From Pseudomonadota bacterium (GTDB taxonomy: Bacteria; Pseudomonadota; Gammaproteobacteria; Burkholderiales; Sulfuriferulaceae): a stretch of 64,000 bases of DNA. The stretch spans positions 1-64,000 of the forward strand of contig JAJZUW010000008.1 of the NCBI GenBank assembly GCA_021845925.1, given 5' to 3'. Below, piece after piece: positions 1 through 8,420 of this stretch (its first letter is position 1; every line of letters begins with the position of its first letter). The position numbers and the translations under genes were made by a program. The notes beneath the pieces were generated by a model, which saw only the letters and a program-made list of their open reading frames with translations, did no database searches and was not told the DNA's origin.

Positions 1-72
1 CAGAATTTCCATCACCAGCGCACTTTTGCGCTTGGCTGTCCAGCGTTTCACTTCTTCCATTATCGTGCTCAC
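1..72 (-). CDS. IS3-type transposase OrfA, N-terminal part (runs off window)
   Basis: The leftward frame begins with GTG at 72, has AAGGAG nine bases upstream, and reads VSTIMEEVKRWTAKRKSALV before leaving the window. This N-terminus is characteristic of the small helix-turn-helix OrfA proteins of one group of IS3 family elements, which bind the element ends and are frameshifted to OrfB. An ATG at 60 is an alternative start without a better ribosome site. It begins just beyond the point where another IS3-type OrfB is broken, so this element probably inserted into, or recombined with, the older one. Only 24 codons are visible, so the family call rests on a short match. Confidence 0.55.
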   Translation of the reverse strand, partial: MSTIMEEVKRWTAKRKSALVMEIL

Positions 73-102
73 GGTACCAATCTCCTTATAGATTATCACC
101 TG

Positions 103-112
103 AGCAGGTTTT
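103..112. repeat. 10-bp direct repeat flanking the IS remnant (second copy 591-600)
   Basis: AGCAGGTTTT occurs at 103-112 and again in the same orientation at 591-600, on either side of the orfA/orfB remnant. It is longer than the 3-5 bp target duplications usual for IS3 elements, so it may instead be shared terminal sequence of two related elements or a recombination scar. Confidence 0.4.
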
Positions 113-122
113 TACTGGGTCA

Positions 123-251
123 TTACAGATTGCGCATGAGGTTCAATTCATGCTGGCTAACAGGCCGTGGTGCATAATAAGCGCTGCCGCGGCTGATGCC
201 TGCCAACCGGGCCTGACGGCAAATCGACAGTTTGTGGGTTCGGTCTATCAT
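123..251 (-). pseudogene. IS3-type transposase OrfB, truncated after 42 codons
   Basis: This frame starts with ATG at 251, overlapping the TGA of the upstream orfA, and contains HKLSICRQARLAGISRGSAY and YYAPRPVS. That is the usual N-terminus of IS3 family OrfB, the DDE integrase that performs strand transfer. The frame stops at 123-125, just after a conserved LMR, whereas intact OrfB proteins run about 270-290 residues and carry the DDE triad, which is absent here. The poly-A run at 251-257 (read on the minus strand) is a plausible -1 slippery site for making OrfAB. The element cannot be autonomous in this state. Confidence 0.75.
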
Positions 252-550
252 TTTTTTGCGCTCAGCAATCCCACCCTGGTGAGCGCGCTTTCTAAAAAAT
301 CGTTTTCCAGCGTCAACTGCCCGATCTTGGCATGCAGCACCTTCAAATCAACCGCCGGTTCGCTGCCACCTTTTTTGTCAAACACATTCACCGCACCATC
401 GGCTAACTGGCGCTTCCATTCCGTAATCTGATTCGGATGCACCTCATATTGCTGTGCCAATTCCGCCAGTGTCCGGTCGCCTACCAATGCCGCCAATGCC
501 ACCTTCGCCTTGAATATCGCTGAATGCGTCCGCCTTGTCCTCTTTGCCAT
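248..550 (-). CDS. IS3 family transposase OrfA
   Basis: About 100 residues from ATG at 550 (MAKRTRRTHSAIFKAKVALA). It has the helix-turn-helix typical of IS3 OrfA (TLAELAQQYEVHPNQITEWK, about residues 26-45) and a C-terminal leucine-zipper-like segment (LKVLHAKIGQLTLENDFLES). OrfA binds the element ends and regulates transposition, and with OrfB makes the active transposase through frameshifting at the A-run next to its stop. The start at 550 is preferred because family members begin with a similar M-x-K-R motif and GGAG lies ten bases upstream; the frame is open to 604. Its partner orfB is truncated, so this copy is probably a relic. Confidence 0.85.
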   Translation of the reverse strand: MAKRTRRTHSAIFKAKVALAALVGDRTLAELAQQYEVHPNQITEWKRQLADGAVNVFDKKGGSEPAVDLKVLHAKIGQLTLENDFLESALTRVGLLSAKK

Positions 551-646
551 GTCCTGCTCCATTTCCACACCCTGCACGGGTACCAAAATTAGCAGGTTTT
601 CCACTTAGCCGCTTGTTCAAATTTCCGGGGCCAGCTCTTTCTCTCG

Positions 647-668
647 AAAACCCCCAGAAAACTGGGGG
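647..668 (-). terminator. Putative rho-independent terminator after the GT-C gene
   Basis: A perfect 7-bp stem (CCCCCAG at 651-657, CTGGGGG at 662-668) with a four-base loop is followed, reading leftward, by TTTT (647-650). It lies about 90 bases beyond the stop of the leftward membrane-protein gene ending at 759. The short T run makes this a weak terminator. Nothing else stands out between 605 and 758. Confidence 0.45.
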
Positions 669-758
669 GCGTATTAATCAAAATACTGCGAGAAATTGGC
701 CCAGAAAAATCATACAAAATGCATTATAAACAGCATGTTGCGAATAAATCAGGGGCGA

Positions 759-2168
759 CTAATTATGGTACTGCAATAAGATAATATTTTTAGTGCTTAA
801 AACGATTTTATAATGTCGCAAAAAATCACGGTAAACATTAACTGGAAACGGAGTGTCAGGACATCCCGGCTCTCCAAGCCAAGGTTTTTTGTGGAGTAGA
901 ACATATGTCGGTTTATTATAGTCACTATACCACCAATTCCAGCGATGTTTTTTAAGAGGACCAATGGATTCAAGATCAACAAGGCCCATCATATCCCTGA
1001 TTCTAAGCCCAGAGTAGTAACCAACATAACCTATTTCGTCTGCCGCAAGATAGTCATTATTGGCGGCATTATTATGCAACCAAACAGCTGCTGATATATA
1101 ATCTCTAGAGTCACGAAATAAAGGATAGCCATCTTTTGAAATTTTAAATTGCCAGTACATTAATGATGCAAAAAATATACCACCGACAAGAAGCCAACTG
1201 TTAAAATTATGCTTTGCAAGACGGCTTAACAATCGCGAAGCGCCATAGCTGGCTAATGTATAAATAACAAAGTCACCCGGGACATAATACCAAAAATAAC
1301 CGGCCGGCGCATGCAATAACGCATATCCAATTACCTGCATAATACAAAATATCAAAACAACAGAAAGAAAAACATCCCCACTTTTATAATCTTCGAGAGC
1401 GTAAAATACCCCCATAAGAAACAATGGAATTAATATTATCTGATGTGTGATGCTGTTATAAAAACCAGCAATCCAGCTTTCACGTGCAAGAAATTGGATT
1501 TGATCTTGAGTAGCTTTCACCTGCGCGGTATGGGATACAATGCTCCCAAAATCCCAGTAAGAAAAGAAGAGCCATGGCGCAATAACCAGCCCCCCTGTCA
1601 CAAATAATTTCCATGGCACCTTTCTTTCTCTGAGCGAATAGAATGCAGTCAACACCAATAAAATAAGAATTCCTTCTGGCCTTGAAAGTGCTGCAAGCCC
1701 AGAAAATAAACCGCTCCATCCATAATCTCGACGATTAAAAAAGAATGCAGCCAGCAAGATAACTGCGAGATATATCGCTGTTTCCATTCCAACTGATTGT
1801 ATTAAAAATGGCGGCATCAAGCTACTAATCGCCACAACAAATGCTGTTGATCTCCCCTTTTCCCGCAATGCAACATACAAGATAGTTGTTATTATAAACA
1901 AACCCACTCCGTAGGCCATCAACAGTGCTATATGTCCATTCTTGAATGCAAACAAAAATGGGATTAGATATATAACATAGAAGGGTGATGTTGCAATATC
2001 GCTAGGCGCGCCCGGATTGTAATCCCAACCGAGCCCATGAACAAGGTTGTTTGCCAATCTCAATGTAATAAATGCATCGTCTGGTATATCAAAACGAATA
2101 TAAAATATGCTTATCACTACGATAGCAAGCATAGCAAAAAAGATAAACCTATCTTGATAATTTCGCAT
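759..2168 (-). CDS. GT-C type membrane glycosyltransferase-like protein
   Basis: 469 residues with about ten or more hydrophobic segments through most of the length and a soluble C-terminal part. After the first membrane segment comes IPDDAFITLRLANNLVHG, resembling the acidic catalytic loop of the GT-C/ArnT/PMT superfamily, whose members use polyprenyl-phosphate sugars at the periplasmic face. Substrate unknown. Its base composition is visibly more AT-rich than the rest of the window, it sits alone between IS remnants, and it has its own probable terminator, all suggesting recent acquisition. A protein of the same general type, but not obviously a close copy, is encoded at 27683-29311. The start ATG at 2168 follows a membrane-protein-like N-terminus (MRNYQDRFIFF). 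Confidence 0.65.
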   Translation of the reverse strand: MRNYQDRFIFFAMLAIVVISIFYIRFDIPDDAFITLRLANNLVHGLGWDYNPGAPSDIATSPFYVIYLIPFLFAFKNGHIALLMAYGVGLFIITTILYVALREKGRSTAFVVAISSLMPPFLIQSVGMETAIYLAVILLAAFFFNRRDYGWSGLFSGLAALSRPEGILILLVLTAFYSLRERKVPWKLFVTGGLVIAPWLFFSYWDFGSIVSHTAQVKATQDQIQFLARESWIAGFYNSITHQIILIPLFLMGVFYALEDYKSGDVFLSVVLIFCIMQVIGYALLHAPAGYFWYYVPGDFVIYTLASYGASRLLSRLAKHNFNSWLLVGGIFFASLMYWQFKISKDGYPLFRDSRDYISAAVWLHNNAANNDYLAADEIGYVGYYSGLRIRDMMGLVDLESIGPLKKHRWNWWYSDYNKPTYVLLHKKPWLGEPGCPDTPFPVNVYRDFLRHYKIVLSTKNIILLQYHN

Positions 2169-2356
2169 TTTTCCTAAGTCTCTTACGCATTCTATCGAAT
2201 GTGGCTGTTGTACTTATTCTGATATTACGCGGTTATATTTTAATACTTGGCAGCCACCCTAGCATGAGCTTCATCATTTGCTAAATTCCCTCCATGAAAG
2301 TGCGCCATGGCTATGCACCATATAGTGTATAGGTGTCAAACGAGTTGTCCGATTTT

Positions 2357-2515
2357 TCATACTGCAAACTTCAAATTATCGGAATCAGCGTCACAGCTTT
2401 TTGACGGGTTTAGCCACACCCGGTCTACGTGGTTCCAGTTGCGAGTAGCCCGGCTTTTCCATCGCTCCGGCCTGGCCAGTTTCGCGGCTTCATAGGTGAC
2501 TTTGCGTTGCGCCTC
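2357..2515 (-). pseudogene. Transposase C-terminal remnant
   Basis: In one leftward frame the DNA reads RKVTYEAAKLARPERWKSR, then ATRNWNHVDRVWLNP, and ends at TGA 2357-2359. A run of this kind (pairs of basic residues, PERW, TRNW, then VWLNP) is typical of the extreme C-terminus of IS3-type OrfB transposases. The fragment overlaps in another frame the 3' end of the HAD pseudogene, so an insertion sequence probably broke that gene and was then itself lost. No upstream DDE domain is present. Confidence 0.6.
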
Positions 2516-3081
2516 AGATCCTTTGCAAGTTGCTGATTCTTCTCGCGCTCTTTGTTCAGCGCAGCCTTGTTGGCTTTTTCGGAATCATGACCCAGTCGCG
2601 CCGAATCGCTGACGGTCACCACGCCAGATGCAACCTGCCAGACAGTCAGGTCCGGTTTGTCGTTTCCAACATACACAAAGCCCCGGGAACCCAATTTTTC
2701 AACCAGCGCTTCGCGTTTGCGGGTGAGCTTCAGATTGATAGTGGCATTCGAAGCCAATACGTCATCGAAAATACCCAGATGGGCGGCAACCCGGCTTGCC
2801 AATAATTCGTTGGATGCAGTGGCCAGCACCAATCTGGCACCCTGTTCCTTTTCGGTTCGCAGCCAGTTTAGTAATGGTTCGTGGTACGGCAGCAGCGATG
2901 GATCAATATCGGTGGCTCTGGCCAGTTGTTCCCTCAGTGAAGCCCGCTCGGTAGCCAGCCAGCCAGCCAGTTGCAGAATTGCAACCGGCGAACGACCAGC
3001 CAATCGATTTGCTGTCTCCAGCAACATGTCACTGCGCAATAAGGTACCGTCAAGATCAACAACGATGGTTTTAAACACCAT
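2425..3081 (-). pseudogene. HAD hydrolase domain of a truncated HAD-UbiA type prenyltransferase
   Basis: The frame opens with a HAD motif I (TIVVDLDGTLLRSDML) and continues through LLPYHEPLLNWL, LVLATASNELLASRVAAHLG (motif II region) and FVYVGNDKPDLTVWQVA (motif IV region). This closely follows the N-terminal HAD domain of proteins in which a UbiA-family prenyltransferase (phosphoribosyl-decaprenol type) follows directly. Here the membrane domain is missing: after about residue 170 the frame becomes lysine-rich sequence and then overlaps a transposase C-terminus in another frame. The whole protein should exceed 450 residues. ATG at 3081 is chosen because it lies next to motif I; 3105 is also possible. 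The HAD domain may still be made, but the original function is probably lost. Confidence 0.6.
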
Positions 3082-3183
3082 GGAACACAACTCGAGCATA
3101 TTCACGAGTTTGAATTATACACACCTCTCAATGACAGTTACGTTGTGCAGTCTGAACACGCTCACTAAATAGCGATTAATCAT

Positions 3184-3214
3184 AAAAAAAGCGCAGCAAC
3201 TGCTGCGCTTTTTT
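3184..3214 (-). terminator. Rho-independent terminator of the leftward EPS operon
   Basis: GCGCAGCA (3191-3198) and TGCTGCGC (3201-3208) form an 8-bp stem flanked by A and T runs. Reading leftward it follows the stop at 3230 by about 20 bases and ends in T7; the A/T symmetry would allow it to work in both directions. Confidence 0.9.
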
Positions 3215-3229
3215 ACGTTCACTGAACAA

Positions 3230-5065
3230 TCATTGCCAACCACAATAATCGTACACCGCCTTCATCTTTGGCGCATTCTGCCAGGAATCACTCTGTGTCT
3301 GCAACATTCCCCAGTAACCAAATTTACTGTACGGACCAGTCAGGGCAAACATCATATAAGGCATACCCCCCAACTGAGTTTGCCAATCATACAGGAAAGT
3401 TTTGTACACCCCGTACATGCCATTGCTATCCGAACCGTTGGCCGGTGACATATCATTCATACCGGTCTGGTCCAGGTTGGCATTCAGGAACAAATTCAGA
3501 ATGGCATTATCATTCATCATGGATGTATGATCCGCTTCCATACCGGCCGCCACCAGATTCTGACCTCCTTCATAATACAGCAGTGGTTTACCATACTGCT
3601 TGGCCACAGTCATATTGCCACCAATGACCTTAAGCGTCACTGGCAGGGCAGACTTGACCAAATTGGCATCCACATCGGCAACGGTTGCGTTACGCCATTG
3701 GACAGCATTTCCAGCATTGATGCCTCCAAGATATCCGCCCACATAGTAGGCAACAGTCACTGCGTCTACCAAGTGACCGTTATCATTGTGCGCCATCTCC
3801 TGCAGTAACATCCATCCATTGGCTTCCTGCCCACCCATGAGCACAACCACCTTCGGCCCATTCGGATTATTAGCAAATGCCTGATGCCAGATATTGGCCA
3901 CTTTTGCGACCTGATCAGAATAAGCCCAAACAGTTGCGCGATTCAACGGATAGCCGCTGGCCAAACCCATTTTCTGCAATTGACCATAGGCAACAAACCC
4001 TGGATTCCAGGCTTCGTTGGAATATTCAACGTACACAGTCTGCCATGGCTGCAAATTCGCAGCGAACAATTTGGCCATTTGGGTGATGTAATCGTCACTG
4101 GCGAGCGTTGGTATATTGACCCACATATTGGCATGGGCAGCCTGTGCAATCTGGATCATGTATTCATAGGCAATCCCCTTGGCTGTGCCCTGTGTGTAAT
4201 CACCAGGCTTGGCCCTGTCAGCCCAGTTGACCAGGGGGTTGTTATTGGTTTCCCCCAGATCCATGAACCGGATCGTACTGAAATGTTTAAGAATGGAAAG
4301 GTATTGACTCGAAATCAAAGGAGTATTGTACTCCATCGACAATGGCACAATATGCACTGCGTGTACCGGATCCGTACGGTCAGTGGTGGCATAGATCCAG
4401 AGTTTTTTCCCGGTCAGATTGAACACCAGCCGGTGGGTATTGTTACTGATGATCTTCACCGAACCCGCGATGGTCACCAACCCATTGCCTTGCCAGGTGA
4501 GAACATACGGCGCACTTGGTTGCGTTGGGGTCCAGCTGAAGGTGGATATGTACGAAACTACGGAAGTTTCTGGAGATGCATCTACCGGATTACCCTGCGC
4601 GTCTACAGTAATCGGTATTTTGGCGTACTTGCTCCCCCAATTGCGATGCCATGGCTCGGCGGCCATGGCCAGATCATTAAATGGCATCGAATTGGAAAAA
4701 TAAGCCAACCCTTCGGCATTAATGCCCAAATTTTGACACCGATTGGCCGCCGGAGTCGCTCCCCCATTGCCAGATGGTGCAGACTGGGTATTGGTATTTG
4801 CATGGGATGGTGTCGTGGATGGAGAGGAAGGTGCCGAAGCGGAATTACCGTAATTGGGGGTACTGCTGGTCTGTGATGCCGATGGGCTGGTATAAACTGG
4901 CCGGCCACCGATGTAAGTCGTGCTTCCACCGATAACAGCACCGCCTCCTCCAGCAGCAGCGGCAGAATCAGCCGACATGGTCGGCAAGGAACCAGCGACT
5001 GCGTTTGTCTGCCACAACCACCCAGTGACACATAGTGCCAGGGTGGCCAGATTGATTGATCTCAT
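3230..5065 (-). CDS. Secreted glycoside hydrolase-like protein (clan GH-A like)
   Basis: 611 residues from ATG 5065, chosen because GGAGG lies about ten bases upstream and a signal peptide (MRSINLATLALCVTGWLWQT, cleavage near AVA-GS) follows at once; the frame is open to 5155. Residues about 25-108 are a low-complexity Ser/Ala/Gly/Pro/Thr linker. The rest resembles clan GH-A TIM-barrel glycosidases: VYVEYSNEAWNPG offers the Asn-Glu acid/base pair (near Glu351) and PLLYYEGGQ a nucleophile (near Glu499). It is the last gene of the leftward export operon, so it may trim, release or remodel the polysaccharide after secretion. The GH family cannot be named with certainty, and such proteins are sometimes annotated as cellulose-binding. 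Confidence 0.6.
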   Translation of the reverse strand: MRSINLATLALCVTGWLWQTNAVAGSLPTMSADSAAAAGGGGAVIGGSTTYIGGRPVYTSPSASQTSSTPNYGNSASAPSSPSTTPSHANTNTQSAPSGNGGATPAANRCQNLGINAEGLAYFSNSMPFNDLAMAAEPWHRNWGSKYAKIPITVDAQGNPVDASPETSVVSYISTFSWTPTQPSAPYVLTWQGNGLVTIAGSVKIISNNTHRLVFNLTGKKLWIYATTDRTDPVHAVHIVPLSMEYNTPLISSQYLSILKHFSTIRFMDLGETNNNPLVNWADRAKPGDYTQGTAKGIAYEYMIQIAQAAHANMWVNIPTLASDDYITQMAKLFAANLQPWQTVYVEYSNEAWNPGFVAYGQLQKMGLASGYPLNRATVWAYSDQVAKVANIWHQAFANNPNGPKVVVLMGGQEANGWMLLQEMAHNDNGHLVDAVTVAYYVGGYLGGINAGNAVQWRNATVADVDANLVKSALPVTLKVIGGNMTVAKQYGKPLLYYEGGQNLVAAGMEADHTSMMNDNAILNLFLNANLDQTGMNDMSPANGSDSNGMYGVYKTFLYDWQTQLGGMPYMMFALTGPYSKFGYWGMLQTQSDSWQNAPKMKAVYDYCGWQ

Positions 5066-5159
5066 GTTCGCCTCCAGCGAGAATGTAGGTAATGGTGAAT
5101 CAGCCATCAATCCTGATTGTATGCAAGAAAAAAAATTCTGCCAGTCCACGAACAACGGA

Positions 5160-7538
5160 TCATTTCGGTTTATTCAGCAGTGCCTCGATCCGGTCATGCA
5201 ATGCAGCGTCACTTCCAACCATTCTGAGTGCGTGGTTCGCCGACTGAACGGCTTCCTCGTGCCTGCCTGCCGCATCCAGAACCACAGCCAGGTGGTACAG
5301 CACATCTGGGTCATTCGGCAACTGTTGCGCGGCAAGACGTAAACTCTGTTCTGCATTGACCAGATTACCCACCTTGAAACTGGCCCAGCCAAACGTATCA
5401 TCCAGACTCGGCGACCCAGTCCCCTGCAACCGGTTTGCCAGCTTGGCAGCCTGCTCCCAGGAAGCGCGATCCGGCATTTGATCCAGCACACAAACCAGAT
5501 TGTTCAGCACCACCAGATCATTGGGAAATCTCGCCAGCAAATCATGGTATTCCTTCAATGCCACTTCCGGTCGGGTATCCTGATCAATCTCCGCCTGCAA
5601 CAGCAGCAAGTCACGATCACCGGGTGCCTGTTTGAGTCCGGCGGCGATGATTTCTTGCGCCCTGGCAAAATCATGGTTGCCAAAATACAGATCTGCCAGA
5701 TATCGATAGGCCTCCGGCGCAGCGGGATTGCTGGCCATGGAAGCCCGTAATGCACTGATTGCGCCAGGTGTATCGCCCGCAGTCTCACGCAGTCGCGCTT
5801 GCAGCAGATAGGCGGTGCCATCGTTCAGATGGCGTTTCAGCATCTCGTTGACGACCGTTTGTGCCCCCTGAAAATCACGCGCAGCTCCCAGAGCGTTAAC
5901 CAATTGTAGCACCACCCGCAAATCCGTCGGGTACTCTGCATATACCTTGCGCAACCGGTCAATCGCCTGGCTCAGACGTCCATTCATCGCATCGGATTCG
6001 GCACGAATCAGATCCGGTATCGGCGCGGTTCCCGGCAATGCAGCCAGCCGGTCTGCAGTTGCCAGTGCGCCGGCGTCATCATGCAGATCAAGCTGCGAAC
6101 GGGACAACAGAATCAGCCCTGGAACATAATCCGGCTGTTTTGCCAGCATCGATTTCAACACGTCTTCCGCGCGATTCACCTGATTGTGCTGCGCGAGAAA
6201 TTCATGATACATGAGCGCGTACTTGGGTTTCCGTCCGGAAACATCGTACGCTTTCTGCATGCTCTGTGCAGCCAGATCCGGCTTGACAAGACGACTGTAT
6301 ACCCGAGAGAGCAATACCCACGCCTGGCTCGAATTCGGCTGTTCCTGAGTCAGGGTCCGCAGATCCTGCACTGCCTGGTCATATTGACCGGCGTCAATTT
6401 CAAATCCGGCCCGCAACAGCAAGGCCTGGGGCTGACGGGGATCTTCGGCCAGCACTTCATTCATCAGTTTGCGGGCGGCATCCGGTTGCTGACGGTCCAT
6501 GTCCAGCGTTGCCAGCATCATCTTGGCCACGTGAACATCAATTTTGTCCGGAGCGTGACGGATGACCTGTAGCAAAACAGTGGCGGCATCCTCATTTTTT
6601 TTCTGTTCGCGCAACACGTTGTACAAGGCAAATTCCAGCGGCACATTCTCGCCCTGATGCGCCAGCGCAGCCCGGATCTCGCTCTCTGCCGCAGCAGCGC
6701 CGCGGTACTGGTCCAGCCAGCTGACCAGTTCCATTTCGCGTCGCATGTTGAATGCCTGACCGGCCACGAAGTCCCGCAGGATCTTTTCGGCGGGATCCAG
6801 CAACTGATCCTGCGACAGAAACTCGACCAGACGCGCAATCATCCCGCTATCCGTCGCATACATGGATGCAACGGATGATGCCAGCTGACTTTCCTGATCA
6901 CGATTTTTTGCGACGCGCAGCGTCTGCAGTTTGATCCACAGCAGATTGAGATCGCGCGGATGAAAGCCTAACCCCTTGTCTTCGTAAGCCAGCGCCATAT
7001 CCGGCCTGTTTGACTGCAGGCTGGATTCTGCCAGTACGGCGTAGGCTTCGGCGCGGGTTTGATCCAGCACCAGAACTTTCTGCGCAGTCGCTTCGGCAGC
7101 CGGAAGCAGACCCTGACGCATCTGGATGATCGCCTTCAGCACCAAAACATCTACCGTGTCGCCCACCTTCTTTTCGAGACGGGCAACCAGATCGGCCGCT
7201 TCGGTAATTCTGCCCCCCGCGACATACAGCTCGCCAAGCCTCACTTCAGCCGACGTATTATCCGGCTGCAACTCGACCAACGTGTGCAGATAACGATAGA
7301 GGTTCTGCCAGTCACCCTTGCGTTCAGCAATGGTGGCAAGCCCATCATATGCCTTGACCAGTTTGCCATTATTCCGGATGGCCGTCTGATATTCGACCTC
7401 GGCTTTGGCAACATTGCCTGCGGCAAGATAAGCATCTCCCTTCCGGAGATGCTCGATGGCGCGTTCCTGGTGTGACGAACAGCCTGCGAGTACAGACGCC
7501 ATAACTAGCGCAACAAAAACCTGCCTGACTTTCATCAT
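5160..7538 (-). CDS. prsT: PEP-CTERM system TPR-repeat lipoprotein (PrsT-like)
   Basis: 792 residues with a lipoprotein signal (VALVMASVLAGCSS; lipid-modified Cys about residue 20) followed by tetratricopeptide repeats over nearly all the rest (for example HLRKGDAYLAAGNVAKAEVE, AYRYLADLYFGNHDFARAQE). PrsT proteins occur with exosortase systems and EPS export genes and are thought to scaffold export or biofilm assembly in the envelope; the exact role is not settled. The gene lies between the tyrosine kinase (48-base gap) and the glycoside hydrolase in the same direction. Two adjacent ATGs (7538, 7535) can serve as start. The length is somewhat shorter than the roughly 900 residues common for the family. 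Confidence 0.8.
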   Translation of the reverse strand: MMKVRQVFVALVMASVLAGCSSHQERAIEHLRKGDAYLAAGNVAKAEVEYQTAIRNNGKLVKAYDGLATIAERKGDWQNLYRYLHTLVELQPDNTSAEVRLGELYVAGGRITEAADLVARLEKKVGDTVDVLVLKAIIQMRQGLLPAAEATAQKVLVLDQTRAEAYAVLAESSLQSNRPDMALAYEDKGLGFHPRDLNLLWIKLQTLRVAKNRDQESQLASSVASMYATDSGMIARLVEFLSQDQLLDPAEKILRDFVAGQAFNMRREMELVSWLDQYRGAAAAESEIRAALAHQGENVPLEFALYNVLREQKKNEDAATVLLQVIRHAPDKIDVHVAKMMLATLDMDRQQPDAARKLMNEVLAEDPRQPQALLLRAGFEIDAGQYDQAVQDLRTLTQEQPNSSQAWVLLSRVYSRLVKPDLAAQSMQKAYDVSGRKPKYALMYHEFLAQHNQVNRAEDVLKSMLAKQPDYVPGLILLSRSQLDLHDDAGALATADRLAALPGTAPIPDLIRAESDAMNGRLSQAIDRLRKVYAEYPTDLRVVLQLVNALGAARDFQGAQTVVNEMLKRHLNDGTAYLLQARLRETAGDTPGAISALRASMASNPAAPEAYRYLADLYFGNHDFARAQEIIAAGLKQAPGDRDLLLLQAEIDQDTRPEVALKEYHDLLARFPNDLVVLNNLVCVLDQMPDRASWEQAAKLANRLQGTGSPSLDDTFGWASFKVGNLVNAEQSLRLAAQQLPNDPDVLYHLAVVLDAAGRHEEAVQSANHALRMVGSDAALHDRIEALLNKPK

Positions 7539-7586
7539 TTCATTCCATTTCCTGTGTTGGCATGGCGCACGTGTCCCGACTCGCTA

Positions 7587-8420
7587 TCAATATCCCTCGA
7601 CTTTTTCAAACGCTCTGGAACGGTTAACCACCATGCCAACCAGATTCACGTCATGCAGCAATCGCAAACTGTCTTCGATTTCTGCCGCAGAATGCTCACC
7701 ATCTCCCAACACCAGCAGCGCGCAATCAACGTGGGGCAAGACCACCAGCGCATCATCGGCAAGCAACAATGGCGGCAAATCAAAAATGACGATCCGCGAT
7801 TCATAGCGTTCGCGCATCTCCTGAATCATTTTGACAACCTGGCGACTCGAAAGCAGTTCCGATGAATTGGCGATCGAATCAAACACGGGTGCGACCACCA
7901 GCCTTGGTACGCCTGGATTGACCAGCACATCGGACAGCTGTGCCGCGCCGGAAAGATAATCCAGCAATGACTGGCCGGCAGGCAAACCAAGCTTAGCCGC
8001 AATCTGCGGTCTACGCAGATCCAGATCAACCAACATCACACTCTTGTTTGGATTCTGCGCCAGACTGATGGCCAGGTTAGTGGCCACGAAGGATTTCCCG
8101 GCACCTGGTGTCGGCGAGATGACCGCCAGCGTTCGCCAGCCATTTGCCTCCATTTTTCGCACGATCTGTGTGCGCAAAATTTCCATCCGGCCATTGACAG
8201 GATGGGATTTATCCCAGGCAATAACTTTGTTGTCCAGTAACTCCTGCTTGTTGGCAGAGGTTTGGCGCGTCCGGGTATAACGCACTTCCAGCGTACGATC
8301 CTCGTTGGTTCTGGGGTAGACACGTACCGTCGTGCGATCTTCATAAGCTGCCGATTTTTTGCGCCGTTCAGGAACAAGAAACGAAAAAATGCGGCCAAAA
8401 ATGGAATCACGAGTTGCCAT
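7587..8420 (-). CDS. epsG: EpsG-type cytoplasmic tyrosine kinase / chain-length co-regulator
   Basis: 277 residues. A Walker A motif (PTPGAGKSFVATNLA, Gly106-Ser110), Walker A' (VMLVDLDLRRP, Asp132/Asp134) and Walker B (IVIFDLPPLLLADD) define a BY-kinase. Such kinases act with a Wzz/GumC-type membrane protein, here encoded immediately upstream with a 14-base overlap, and by cycling autophosphorylation tune EPS chain length. Unlike classical Wzc or CapB kinases there is no tyrosine-rich C-terminal tail; the only terminal tyrosine is the last residue (FEKVEGY). Compact kinases of this type are usual in exosortase-linked eps clusters. Confidence 0.85.
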   Translation of the reverse strand: MATRDSIFGRIFSFLVPERRKKSAAYEDRTTVRVYPRTNEDRTLEVRYTRTRQTSANKQELLDNKVIAWDKSHPVNGRMEILRTQIVRKMEANGWRTLAVISPTPGAGKSFVATNLAISLAQNPNKSVMLVDLDLRRPQIAAKLGLPAGQSLLDYLSGAAQLSDVLVNPGVPRLVVAPVFDSIANSSELLSSRQVVKMIQEMRERYESRIVIFDLPPLLLADDALVVLPHVDCALLVLGDGEHSAAEIEDSLRLLHDVNLVGMVVNRSRAFEKVEGY

